From Stichopus chloronotus (taxonomy: Eukaryota; Echinodermata; Holothuroidea; Aspidochirotida; Stichopodidae): a stretch of DNA of 64,000 nucleotides. A model generated the notes under the pieces. It had not been told where the DNA came from and did no database searches. It saw only the letters and a list, made by a program, of their open reading frames with translations. Shown piece by piece: positions 37,802 to 49,264 of the stretch. The position numbers and the translations under genes were made by a program. Numbering within the stretch: the stretch's first letter is position 1; the number at the start of each line of letters is the position of its first letter. The stretch spans positions 1,736,001 to 1,800,000 of the forward strand of contig CM037837.1 in NCBI GenBank assembly GCA_021234535.1, written 5' to 3'.

Positions 37802-39460
37802 CCCCATTGTAAGGGACCAAAAAATGTGGCTTACATAAATGGCAAGATAAGGCCATAATTCCATGATGTAAAATGGTGTGCAGTAACAACGTACAATTGG
37901 TTACAGTACAATGCATTCTTAAAAAGTCATTTTGATAAAGTTGTCATCAAAATATATGTACAGCAATGCTACTACTGTATGTGAAAGATACACAGACACA
38001 CTACAGTAAATTCACAAACTGTACATCATACAATTATGCCTGTCCTATTGAAATAAGGGCAATATGTACAGTACATCTGAGTTGAAAGGATAAAAAAAAA
38101 TGTAAGACTAAAAAAGAACCCAGCTCCAACATATCGTGCACATTAATTGGTATTATACCGTACACTACATAATGTACCTTACTTATATGTAAATGCAGTA
38201 GAACAATATAGTTGCATGGACACCGGGGACAGGTTTAATATATTTCAAACAGTGTTGGTGCCAAAGCTGCTCTACTAGTAAGTTGCATTGATCTACAGGT
38301 TTTGACATCACAGGTAGTTAAAGAGAACTTGGTTTTAACACTCTTGGAAAATTACTTCAAAAAAGACAATATGTTTAGAAAGATGCGTGTGGTGTGATAA
38401 ATTCCTATGCTGTACATACATCTACAACACTGTATGATTCATATTTTCTTGTTGACTGTAAAGCAATGAAGTGGATACAGAGGATGACACGGAAAAATTC
38501 TGCCTCCTAGTAGGAAAAAATTTACTGTTTATATTTCTGCTGGCAGTTTTGGGTATTTTTGAGGTCTTTATAGGATATTCATTTGTGTAGCCTGCTGATG
38601 TTGCAAGTTGTGATGCAAGGCCGAATCAAGTATTCCCTGTATGTTAGGCTATCAAACAAAATTCATCACTACAACAAACTTCTTTTCAAAAGGCACTCAA
38701 TCATTTATATCCATTATTTTTACATTAATCGAACCCCAAATAACTCTTTTTTTAGCAACCAAAAGCAATTCTAAACAAGATCAGTACATAGTAGAATGCA
38801 AAGAAAACTTGCATCGACACTTTCTACTGTTAAATTTCCACAAAAAAATCTCAAGGTTTTCTCTTCCTCTTTTTTTATTTTTAAATTTTATTTATTGCAG
38901 CCTTCATTCCCATGCTTTGATGTGAATACTATAAACTATAAATGCAATAAACTGAGCATGCAGCTATTCAAAAATAAAACTAGTTCAAATCTGCATTCCA
39001 TAGGCACAAATTCTCAAGATCTCTCATGTCTGCCTGGAAAGAGGTTAACTTGGGCGGTGCCTGACAATGGATGTGTTTTCCCAGGGTCTTCCTATCACCA
39101 TCGTCATTGCGTTACATTTAGAGCAGTTACATTACTCAGTTGATGAGGTTAAAATGCGCTGGAATCGTCGAAGGAACGACTAGATTTTCTCAACACGCTG
39201 CTGACATCCTCCTCAAATACTTTTAATGTGCTCTATCACATCTGACAGATACAAAGACACTGGAACTTCAACAGAACTTTCACAAATTTTCCAAGTTAAA
39301 AGTATTGTACTTTCTGTGAATTTTCAAATTTTACAATTTAAAGGAAGTGTTAAGGTCATATTGATGTAAAAGGTACAGTATTAGGCAACAAAGTACCTAA
39401 CATGGTAATTCAAATTGCTCTACACTTCCCTCAATTCTTCTTCATTTTCCAACATAACAT
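37802..39460. other. non-coding, no feature recognised
   Basis: Frames of 63-115 codons at 38583-39143 overlap in different registers and are F/K/I/S-rich, as expected by chance in AT-rich DNA. Confidence 0.5.
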
Positions 39461-39516
39461 CCCCCCCAAAAAGAGCCCCTCCCCCCCAAAAAGAGCCCCT
39501 CCCCCAAAAAAGAGCA
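39461..39516. repeat. 20-bp tandem repeat, 2.7 units
   Basis: CCCCCCCAAAAAGAGCCCCT at 39461-39480 is repeated exactly at 39481-39500, then a shortened third unit CCCCCAAAAAAGAGC. Confidence 0.95.
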
Positions 39517-40632
39517 AGAGCTGGATCATCAAAACTGATGGTTTAACGAACTATTGCATTCTTAAGTAAATTTAACAGGTGCCCTACCATACATACAGTA
39601 GTACAGTACATCAATTACACAAGTAATGCAGTATGCACCGTCAACAGCACATATATGTAGAGCATACTGTGCTAATACAGTAGTACTGTACATTGTAGTA
39701 AAGTAGGCTTTCTAAGTGTTTTTACTAATCACTATTTATTGTCTTGTCCAATCACGTCACTGCATTTAGAAAAGGTCCACATCTTCGTACAGAAAACGTG
39801 CAATCCCCACCATCCAGAATATTATTTCACACATCAGGAACAATACACACATACTGCTGCTACTGACATGCACACATAAAAAGTGGTAGCATACAGTAGG
39901 TCTTCTGTATGCCTAAACTTGCTGACTGCATTTCTTTTTCAGATTCCAATTCTTTGCATTAAACACCAACAGAATAAGTGGAGGACTTAATTCCGCAATG
40001 ATTTCAAATGATCCAGCACAAAGTCCGCAAATTTCCGTGTAACAGAGAATCTGGCATTGTTTACATACAGCATTATTCAGGAAGTACAATACAGAAGTTC
40101 ATTTTGTCTAATTACAAAGCTTAAAAAGAGAAATATTGTGTTTGCTTCATGAGAAAAAAAAAAAGTACATTTTACAATCATAATGGACACAGAATGATCA
40201 TTTCAAATATGGCAGAATGGTAGCCTTCTTTTCAAGAAATTAGTTTCTCACTCATAGAATTCAGTCATTTCTTGCTCAAGAATACTGTAATTTATTTACC
40301 CAAACTTCCAATAATTCAACTGATGCACCTTCCATATTCTCAACTAAATTTCCATAAAAGTTTTGACGAGACAAAGCTATTGCTGATGTCTGTTGGTGAG
40401 ACTGAATGGTCTGACAATGATTACAAGTATTTTCTTTACACGCAGTCTTCCTGCATTTTAAATGCCCTTTTTCCCTTTAATACAAATCATTAGTTTTTTC
40501 CTGATTACAATTGCTGAGCAAAAACAAGCAGCCGAACTCTGATTGATTTATCCTAACATGATAAAAGGTTATATACTGGTATAGATCAACAGCTCATACT
40601 GTGGACAAAGCCATCCAATTTGGACAAAATGT
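39517..40632. other. non-coding, no feature recognised
   Basis: TACTGTA-rich near 39590-39700. No coding or mobile feature recognised. Confidence 0.5.
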
Positions 40633-40836
40633 CACAAAATCAGGGTTATTGATTTCTTTTTTTTTTTTTTACTTTTTTTAAAAGGTCACCATTTTCATCA
40701 GTGACTTAAATCAAACAAACGTTAAGAAAGGGATTAAAATATTATAAAATTAAAATCATTATTTTTCTAAACAAAAATGATCCTTTAATCGTGATTTTAA
40801 TTGGTTTGATGTAAATCAAACAACCCTGCACAAAAT
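40633..40836. mobile_element. complete 188-bp hAT-like MITE
   Basis: The element 40641-40828 starts CAGGGTTATTGATTT and ends AAATCAAACAACCCTG, inverted ends matching over about 15 positions with one gap. It is flanked by a perfect 8-bp direct repeat CACAAAAT (40633-40640 and 40829-40836), the hAT hallmark. The interior is A/T-rich with no coding capacity. Confidence 0.88.
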
Positions 40837-41092
40837 TGGAGATATGATTCAAGGATGTTCTTCAAAATACTGAGGAATTCTAAACTTACTGTTCTGGTTA
40901 TTTATGAATGATGAACCTGTTTCTTTAAACTATTGCACTCTAATCTACCATGCACGTAGCTCTATTTGATAAGTACTTCTAACACTATACCAGACTTACC
41001 CCCTCTCTTTCATCTATATTCATACATGCTCTCTTCCTTCTGTTGAATGAACCTTGGAAGATCATGAGCAAGCAAGGATGCTTGACAGTGAA
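40837..41092. other. non-coding, no feature recognised
   Basis: AT-rich sequence between the MITE and the next repeat copy; nothing supported. Confidence 0.5.
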
Positions 41093-41142
41093 TTAGAGTG
41101 CAATAGTTGTAGTAGACAGGTAAGTGGGGAGTAAAGTAAAAA
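41093..41142 (+). repeat. splice-donor dispersed repeat, copy 12
   Basis: TTAGAGTGCAATAGTTGTAG, TAGACAG, then GTAAGTGGGGAGTAAAGTAA. Exact CAG|GTAAGT and a preserved 3' tail. Confidence 0.8.
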
Positions 41143-43178
41143 TGAGTTTCATATGTTTGATGTTACAAGTAACCCTGATTGAAAGTCTCATGTCCAGACT
41201 TCACAGCACAACGTAGTCTACGAAACCTTACGGTACTGTACAATGTTCTCTGTCTGGGAAGGATTGACTAATACGGCAGACTTCAATTTGAGAACTATCT
41301 CGAAGATTCCGTACGATGTACGGTCAGCCGCTCATGAAGAAAATAAAAAAAAAAAGCGTCTTCTCAACAGCATTTTCCATTTGGAAGTTACAGAACTTTC
41401 AAGAAACAGCTACATATATGTCAAAATGGTATAGTACATAGCATTATGGGAAATCTGTTGTGTAACCTTTTGTATTTCTTCATAACCTCAATTCAAGACG
41501 TCTCACCTGAACATGAAAGGCAATCAGCTATAATTTGCCATTGCCACACGGCATTTTTGTAACCTTGAGACAACTGGCAATCTTTCTTGACCGAGGACGT
41601 CTTTCTCCAAACAGCAATATCTTGCATGTAAGTAAGGAACAAGATAATGGCGCTGGGTTTGAAATCTCTGCGGAGAAAAATTATTCTCTTTCACCGAAGA
41701 ACCCATTCACTTGTCAGTGGAATATTACTTTCACCCTCATGTGAGAAACATGATCACCCATTTACACCTTCATTCCTATCCCAGCCAACCTGATTCAAAT
41801 ATCTATTATCCACAGGATCAATGTCTTTGGACATGGTTCAATTTCATTTGTATCTGAAATTCACACCCAACACGGTACCAATTACAGAGGCCAAGAGTGA
41901 ATTTACCTCTGCCTGTACTTATCCTCACAGTGTGGGGCCTCGGGTGCCAATTTTAGATTCTGCAATTTTTGGTAGTGACAGCAGCTGGTGGCTCTGAATT
42001 CTGACGAGCTACAGCAGAGTGTCGTACCACGATAGCTGAAATACAGTCCTTTTCTTTTTTCTAAGTAGCTCTTAATGTATGGCAAGAACATAAGCTGCTA
42101 CTCTAATCAGGGATTCAACCGGAACGGGTAAAGGTTATCCCACATTAGCAGAAGAAGGGGTTAAATTTCCTTGATCCCCTTCCCTTTTACTTCCAAACAA
42201 ATATAAATGTTCAATCAGATATCTGGTTTGTTACTTAAGAAAGGGACACTTTGCACCAATGTTTGAACTTAACACAAAATTATGGCCTCCAAAAGTCCCT
42301 TCAAATTGCACCTTATATGGACATTCAAGGAAAGTTTTCTACCCTGAACCCACTTGAAGAGTAATCTTTAGCAGCAATAAATTCACCAGTCCCCCCTTCC
42401 TCCTTTTTTTTTTTTTTTTTTGTTAAGTTTTTGACAATTGATCAATACATCAAGCACTGCATTTCAGCATGGAATGATCAAGTACAGTTTATTCCAGACA
42501 ACGATGAGTGTAAACATGCATTATTCATCATGTTACAGATCATACAATACAGTAAGTACGAACTGCACTTAAAATGATTTTGAATCAATTGCTGAGTACT
42601 GCAACTAAGTAAACAGTCAGTCTAGCTGAAATTGAAAATTTAATCAAGCAATTAACACTAACTTGGCTAAACTAAATGACTCTTAACACTTGGAGAGCAA
42701 AGCCACAGAACATCCGCACAGTGTTTAGCATTTTTTTAGACTTACAATAACACTTGAATGTTCAAGCTAGTAAACAGTGTTGTGTTGGAGACACTCACAG
42801 GAGGGCACACTTTTTGAAAAAAATCAGTATTTGTTTAAGTATCTACCAGCTGAAATTTGCTTGTTTCTGCAGCACACTTGGATGGATGTGAAGAATGACA
42901 AATTGTGAGTGAAGTGCACACACCGTACAAAACCATACAGTACTTGTTAGGTGACATCTCTGCACAGCAAAACATGGCCTACCCTTTGCCGGCAGAGAAT
43001 CATGCGGTAGCTCAAAACTGACCAAAATTTTAGTGCACTGCAGTACAGTCACAATAACATCACGATCAATCTTAAAGACGTGATGTAGATTTCAGCATGC
43101 ACTACAGGTACCCCAAAAATATTGCACAGAAGCTTACAGTCACTGGTCTTTGTGCATGACGGTTCCACGACTTAAGAG
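41143..43178. other. non-coding; T18 run
   Basis: T18 run at 42404-42421. Short opposing frames without domain. Confidence 0.5.
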
Positions 43179-43484
43179 GTGCAATTGAGCCACCATTATA
43201 CCCAGTATGTGCCCAGTATACACCCAGCGCAGTCATGCCCATGCCTATGTGCCAACATCATCGAGACGAGCATCCTCCTGCAACAGATCTCTAGAGCATA
43301 CAGCACTCTGACTCAAGAATGGATCCATGATCAGAAAACAAAGATGCTGTACCACGGCACACTGACAGGATCAAGATGGTGGTGTCAAGAAAAAGTACTG
43401 TCACTGTACTGTCATCTCCCCTACCCCACCCCCATCCCTTCCGTGATAGCCTGTTCATTTACAACACTACAACATGAAGAATAA
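43179..43484 (+). other. GC-richer 101-codon frame, not recognised
   Basis: The frame lies in a patch less AT-rich than its surroundings and includes ISRAYSTLTQEWIHDQKTK. No domain, no acceptor of good quality in front, no poly(A) signal behind. More likely a repeat or chance than a gene. Confidence 0.15.
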
Positions 43485-43993
43485 GCAAAATTAAAAGAAG
43501 ATAAACTGTGGAACAAGAGCCCAAGGGCACTTTGGTTCCTTGCATGAAGATGTTTTAACTTCAAACCCAGCCTCAGATGAGGAGGTCAGAAATGGCGGGG
43601 CAGTGGTAAAAATCAAGGTCATTTAGCAGCCTTCCTATCACATACTGTATTAAAGTTTGCTGACAGATTTTTTTTCTGGGGGGGAGTAAGCAATACTGTA
43701 ATCAATTGAGATCAACTAGGTCCTGATGATGTGGATGGAAGAATTACTCTATTCCCATTTACTAAAAGTAGAGCACAGTAGTTTTGTGTAGATACCTTCT
43801 AACTTCTACACAGAAGCAATGACACAACAACTTGCATACTGTACCTGTGAATATGAGTCTGTATTCAGCACAACCTGTGCTGCTGCACTTACAGTACTTT
43901 TATGCGCATTAAGTTTTCACTAAAATGTCAATTACTTGACTTACGACCATTGTAGGAGAGTAGTATAACAAGACCTATCCACCCATCACAGAA

Positions 43994-44026
43994 AGGTCAC
44001 AAAGATCAAAAGGTCAAATGAGGTCA
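43994..44026 (+). promoter_or_regulatory. tandem AGGTCA half-site cluster
   Basis: AGGTCA (43994), AGATCA (44003), AGGTCA (44011) and AGGTCA (44021) lie on one strand with spacings of 3, 2 and 4 bases. The last two form an exact DR4 arrangement (AGGTCA-aatg-AGGTCA), the format bound by some non-steroid nuclear receptors. A DR2-like pair on the other strand, TGACCT-tt-TGACCA, lies at 44120-44133. Function is not shown, and the block could be part of a dispersed repeat. Confidence 0.35.
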
Positions 44027-44133
44027 TCATATGCACTACACATAGACAAACAAAACTTTCCATCATACAGTACCATCCCCTTAAAATGTTTTGTTGGAGA
44101 GATATTGATAAAACATCACTGACCTTTTGACCA

Positions 44134-45203
44134 TTTCATATTAATGAGACTGTTTTTTCTGCCTACCAGTCTCTCTTATCCTAAAATTTTGTCACCATTT
44201 GAACAATGGACATCAAGTTACAGCAACTCAAAGAAATTCACTTTTTTGCTTCTGATGATCCCAATTGACCTATAACCTCCACTTTAACCAATAGGGCACA
44301 TCCACTGTACTTATATACATACACACAAACTTGGAAAAACATTCACCACTCAGTTAAGTTATTGCATAACATATCAAGCATTCTTATCCATCACATACAC
44401 ACACATACATACATGTATACACCACCCTGACTGCATCTATAGGTTTCTTTGCTACCTAAAGGAACAAAAAAGAACCACATACTGTACAGTAATCGAATAT
44501 GAACTGTACCACACCGGGCAGTGACTCAATGACAATACAATGTACAGTGCACTCTGCACTTTCCTTATTGACCTAAAGGTTTATTTATATCTTTCATCAA
44601 TGCAATAAAAGGCTCATATTTCACAAGTACTTCCCTCAAAAACTCTGTGATTCTTTCCTCATGTTGTAGATACAGTACTTCAGGGTACAGTACATCAGAG
44701 TACCTGTGATACGATCAGTGTCCACTCTCAACAAAGACAATCAAAGCAAGTCACCTGTCAATAACGAGTTTGTCACACACTGTATTTTTTCTCAAACAGA
44801 GTACAGTGTACTTCACCAGTCTGTGCTTTGGCCAATCAGGCCTTGAGTTTAAGAAAGTTTCATCGTCGTCCTTTGTATGATCATTTTACCATTTTTGGTT
44901 ATTGGTTATTAGCATAGAAACTTGATTGTATGAAACAAATTTTGCCATGAATAGTGACTAGAGGACAAAAAAATTTCACCAACTGTCTTCATTCAAGATA
45001 CATTCATTCCAGCTATGTATACAGTATTTCAACTACACATTCTCCAACACAACTTGCCTTTTACACGGAGGATGGAATGATCACCTAAATTGCCTAGCAG
45101 GATAAAAACAAAACTGTGATGCTTGTGAGACAAAAAAAAATATTTATTCAAACTGAAATACATGTTAATGATGAAAGTTCAAAGAGTTGATCAAAAAGAA
45201 CCT
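44134..45203. other. non-coding, no feature recognised
   Basis: CACACATACATA simple sequence near 44395-44420 and TACTGTA words. Nothing coding. Confidence 0.5.
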
Positions 45204-45349
45204 AGTCTTAAATCAGATAAAAACAAGCTGCCTTTTATTCCTAAGCAAGAAAAAATGGCTGTCTGCTGGACAACCAACTTTCGACTTTTGTATGTCCCCA
45301 TCGAGTTTTACTTTTTTCAGGCAATCAGACAACCATGAAAATCAAGTCC
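45204..45349. repeat. dispersed repeat pair, copy B
   Basis: AGTCTTAAATCAGATAAAAA and CAAGCTGC open the block, which then follows copy A (32993-33166) with gaps to CAGACAACCATGAAAATCAAG. It lacks about 25 bases present in copy A. Confidence 0.7.
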
Positions 45350-45451
45350 TGTTCATTCATTGCAGGTGGTAAGTATATAACATTGCGCAATTTCCACCGA
45401 CATTTCAACCTTTCCTGTGATACGGTATTGCAAAACATCAAGTAAGACTGA

Positions 45452-45601
45452 GTTTCAGTACAGGAAATGATTAAATTTAAAATGGAGATTCACATCGGAC
45501 CACCAGGCTTGGATTCTTACCACGCACTTAAAGATCTGGAAAGCGCGATGATCACCAGCATTTGCACCCTACACCAGACCGACGTCAGAAATCAGATTTG
45601 A
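45452..45601 (+). other. short GC- and CpG-richer frame, candidate exon
   Basis: An open frame from 45452 to TGA at 45599 has ATGs at 45467 and 45482. From the second it reads MEIHIGPPGLDSYHALKDLE plus 19 more residues. The sequence is distinctly less AT-rich than its flanks, and an acceptor-like GAGTTTCAG ends at 45458. A second frame is also open across most of it, so frame choice is uncertain. No family recognised. It might instead be an insertion of a CpG-richer repeat. Confidence 0.18.
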
Positions 45602-48600
45602 AATTGTTAGGTACCCAAATCCAAAATTTCACAAATTTCCCAGTCTTAGGCATCAAAACACGACCCTTCTACAGAAATTCCAAAGTTATGAACCTGTACT
45701 GTACTATAACTCCTCCTAACAAGTTCATTTAGCTGATTCTCTCTGTGGAAGCCGAAGGTGCCATGTTACGAGATACTGTAAGTTCGTGGCTGAGGAGAAC
45801 AAGTTACAATTCTAAACAAAATGGTTGACAGGCATTGCCAAAGCTAAACTTATAAATGCATGTGGTGCATCTACAACCACAACCATATCCTTTGCCTTGA
45901 TTTCTGTGAAAGGTGTATGTGTATGCACAGTAACGACGTGACATCACAGACAAACAAAAATTTTTATCAAAACATTGCAACTGAAACCACGTCGGCAGTT
46001 AACGTATCAAGTCAGAAGGTAAATGTAAATACAGCAGCAGGCAGTGATAGAAAACCCAGACCTACCATATCTAATTAATTTCATAATGTTAAAAAAAAAG
46101 ACAAAAAAAAAAAACCCCACCATACTGCAACCATCAAATATTAATGAAACTATCAGACGTAAGGTAACAAAGTCATTCAAAATTAAAGGAAGTGAGGGAG
46201 AAGGTTGAGAGATCATATCTGCTCCTTACATCAGAACATGAAATATTCATGAATGTCTTTCATCTCGAAGTAAATTACTGATGATTTGTGGCCCAGACAT
46301 CAGACGATGAAGTCTATGATACATAAGATGAGGCCTTCATTCCTTCAACCCAAAATTCAAAGCACGGGCAAGCCAACGACCGACGGTACTGAACGACAAC
46401 AAGCACAAAAACAGTAAATCAAAAACACAAAGTCACTTGATTTTATTTTTGTGAAAGTTTTTAACTCTACTGTAAGAACTCAATGCTCTGACTGTGATAT
46501 AAAAACTTTGTAAATTTTCAAGAGATGCAGTTCAGTTTCCTTATTTCATTTAAAGCTAGAGGATTGAACTTACAGTCCCCTACTGTATTCAGGTACAGTA
46601 TATATGCTACAGTACAATGATCAAAATATGGACTGTGCATACCAGTGTTGTTGCAATTTATGGAACTTGCAAAAATGATGTCAGAAGACACTTTTCCCTC
46701 AACTTCCAAATGATATCATGCTTTCAGAGATCTTGGAACCAAAGCACACCTGATAAACATACATTTTGTACAAAAGTCAGTCACATTGCAAAGCCTAAGT
46801 GTACAGTAACCTTAATCCTGAGAGGACACTTATCTTCATATACTGTACTTCAAAAAAGTTAAATACCATACAACCTTTAAGGTACGATTTCTTGTTTCCA
46901 TACAGTATATTACGTGATCGAAATCTGTTTTAAGAAACATTTTTTTTTTCCTCAGGGGTACATGCCATATCCTTTGCATCATTTCAGAAACCATATCAGG
47001 AGCAAAGACTTTTAACAATACTGTTTGCAAATATTGCAAAACTGGATACAGGATACTGACTAGGAAATCTTGGGTGGTTTTACAACATATACAATACAGT
47101 TTTTTGTTTATACTGTCTGATTTTGCTGAATCCAAACCTCACATTCTGTCACTTAACAGACTGAATAATGATTGTAATGCATATTAAAGTTTATCAAGTA
47201 TATGCAAAAGCAATGCTTTCTTCTGCTTTACTGAAGCACAAACTCAATGTTTCTGCCAAGAAAATAGCAGAGTTGCACACCCCCCCCCCCCCCTTCAACT
47301 CCCAATGATACAAATATTCCTTCTCAAAGGAACCATGCCTTTGCTGCACTGTAGGTGGTGGTGAGTGGGACAAACGTTATCTCCCCAAATTTCATCCTTA
47401 AAATAACCTGCTCTTAGCATGCAAAAAGAAGCTTCACATTAATTGCACGTTGCTTTCATTGGTAAACTTTAATGTTTTTAGAAAGGGGTGCTCAAGTCAT
47501 TTTAATACAACTTGAACAGTATTTTCTGACAGTTGGTCACACATTTCATACACCTTTCCAAAAAAAAAGGAGATTGTTGCGGTTCATTTTTTTCCTACTG
47601 GAAAAAACCTGGTGTGTAAGTTTGGGTGAACTGTCTTTTGAACTTATTCTCTCATTTATATTTACCCTTCCTGTATTGTTTGGGCTAAGTTACAGTAGTG
47701 TACAAATTTGGTAAAAGTATCTTTACATCAAGTGAGGTGCCTAGCTAGCCCCATGCATTCAGTTGCAAACTTCACTCCACTTGTATGAGAGTAAAGTGTG
47801 CAGTGAAGTGACCTGACGTGTGCTTCAAGTGATCAATGCCAAGCTAGCTATATATAGGGTAGGAGTCATTAACTTTATTCATTTGTTTTTAAGGCTGTCC
47901 TTTTCTTCTTTTCCATTTTTGTTCTACGGTCTTCTCCTTTCCTTCATTTTGATGGCCAATAAACTGAGAAGTGCCCTGAGCTGATTATCACTCGGTGTTA
48001 TCTCCCAGCCTGGCTGGCTCACTTTTCGCACTACCATTGATCAATCAATTCACACAGATTTACACTAAAGTTGATTTAAAAATGATACAGGAAGTACCTG
48101 AAGGGAAAATGGTCGAGATGTAAATACGTAACATGGATGTGCCCACCCCAGTTGGTGACAGGCGTTACAGTACTACCCAGCACTTGTGCATTTCGCCTAC
48201 CAATCATCCAGAAATGACTGAAAATAGCTGGCACTCTTTTTGACTTTTTAACCCAGTGGAGTACCTTTAAATGAAAAGCTAACTTGAAATTAGATCACAC
48301 AAAGCAGACCTGTTATAATGACACCGCACTCCGAATCAAAAAGGCACACCCCTGTCCCCTGTAGTGATCTTGGTGAACATACAGTACACATACATACAGT
48401 GGTCTTGATATTTGCATTTTGTAACTGGAGCTGATCCACCAGACTGAAAACTTTCTGTCATACTCAGGGAATGCAAACAAGGAATAGAAAAGATGCGTAG
48501 CAAAAAAACAGACAACCGTTACTGTTTCAAGTATCATATAATTCAATATATATATGATTGTCAATCTGCGGAAAATTTCTTAGTTTCTCTTGTTACAATT

Positions 48601-48929
48601 AACATATGATCTGCATGGCTGCAGAGAACTTCAAATCAATAAAAAAAAAAAAGCACAGACTTCACTAAAGATTGCAAAAGTGTGTAGGCAAGGAAAATGA
48701 CAATTTGGCCTGCATGCGGAACACACTGAATGCGTGCCACACTTTTTATTTCACTACAGTCGAGATGAGGGGATAAGTTGCAACATTTACTGATCATATC
48801 AGTATGACTCACAAGCCAACAGTAATTGCCTGCTCTTCAAGTTTACAAAGTGTCGCAGGTCTACTACTACCATAATTATTACATTAAAATACCAAAGACC
48901 ATCTCATTTGTTTTAATACCTTACACTTC
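45602..48929. other. non-coding; C14 run
   Basis: C14 run at 47280-47293. Frames up to 99 codons have no domain. TACTGTA words are still present. A short TATATATA stretch lies near 47850. Confidence 0.45.
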
Positions 48930-49264
48930 ATACACAGATAATAAACTGTTAGATAACAAGCTGGTAGGGTAGGATAACTCATTTAAACTATTAGCGTAGT
49001 AGTTAATTTTTTTAATTTGTCAGATGTTAGTAGAACAAGAGGTCATCTGCTTAAATTCCAGAAGCACTACTGTACAGTAGACTAGATACTAGAAAGTAAT
49101 CCTTTAGTCGGGGTATTATCACTGAATTGAACAATCTGCCACAGGAGGCTGTCACTGCTTCGACAGTCAACGGAGTCAAGAACATTGTCGATCCTATTTT
49201 ACAAAACAGAAGTGGGCTCTACAAAAGCCAGAGATGGCTGTTCGCCCCAGTTCTTACAGTATGA
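48930..49264 (+). mobile_element. LINE relic, C-terminal end of ORF2 (CR1/Jockey-like)
   Basis: The frame at 49008-49058 reads FFNLSDVSRTRGHLLKF, and after a frameshift 49103-49264 gives FSRGIITELNNLPQEAVTA, TVNGVKNIVD and a tail to TGA. This is the conserved C-terminus of CR1/Jockey-group non-LTR retrotransposons (typically ..SRTRGH..KL.., then F..RVI..WNNLP.EVV.A.SVN.FKN.LD). One frameshift and several stops show it is dead. Upstream, 48945-48980 may continue the match more weakly. The reverse transcriptase core is absent, as expected for 5'-truncated LINE copies. Confidence 0.75.
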
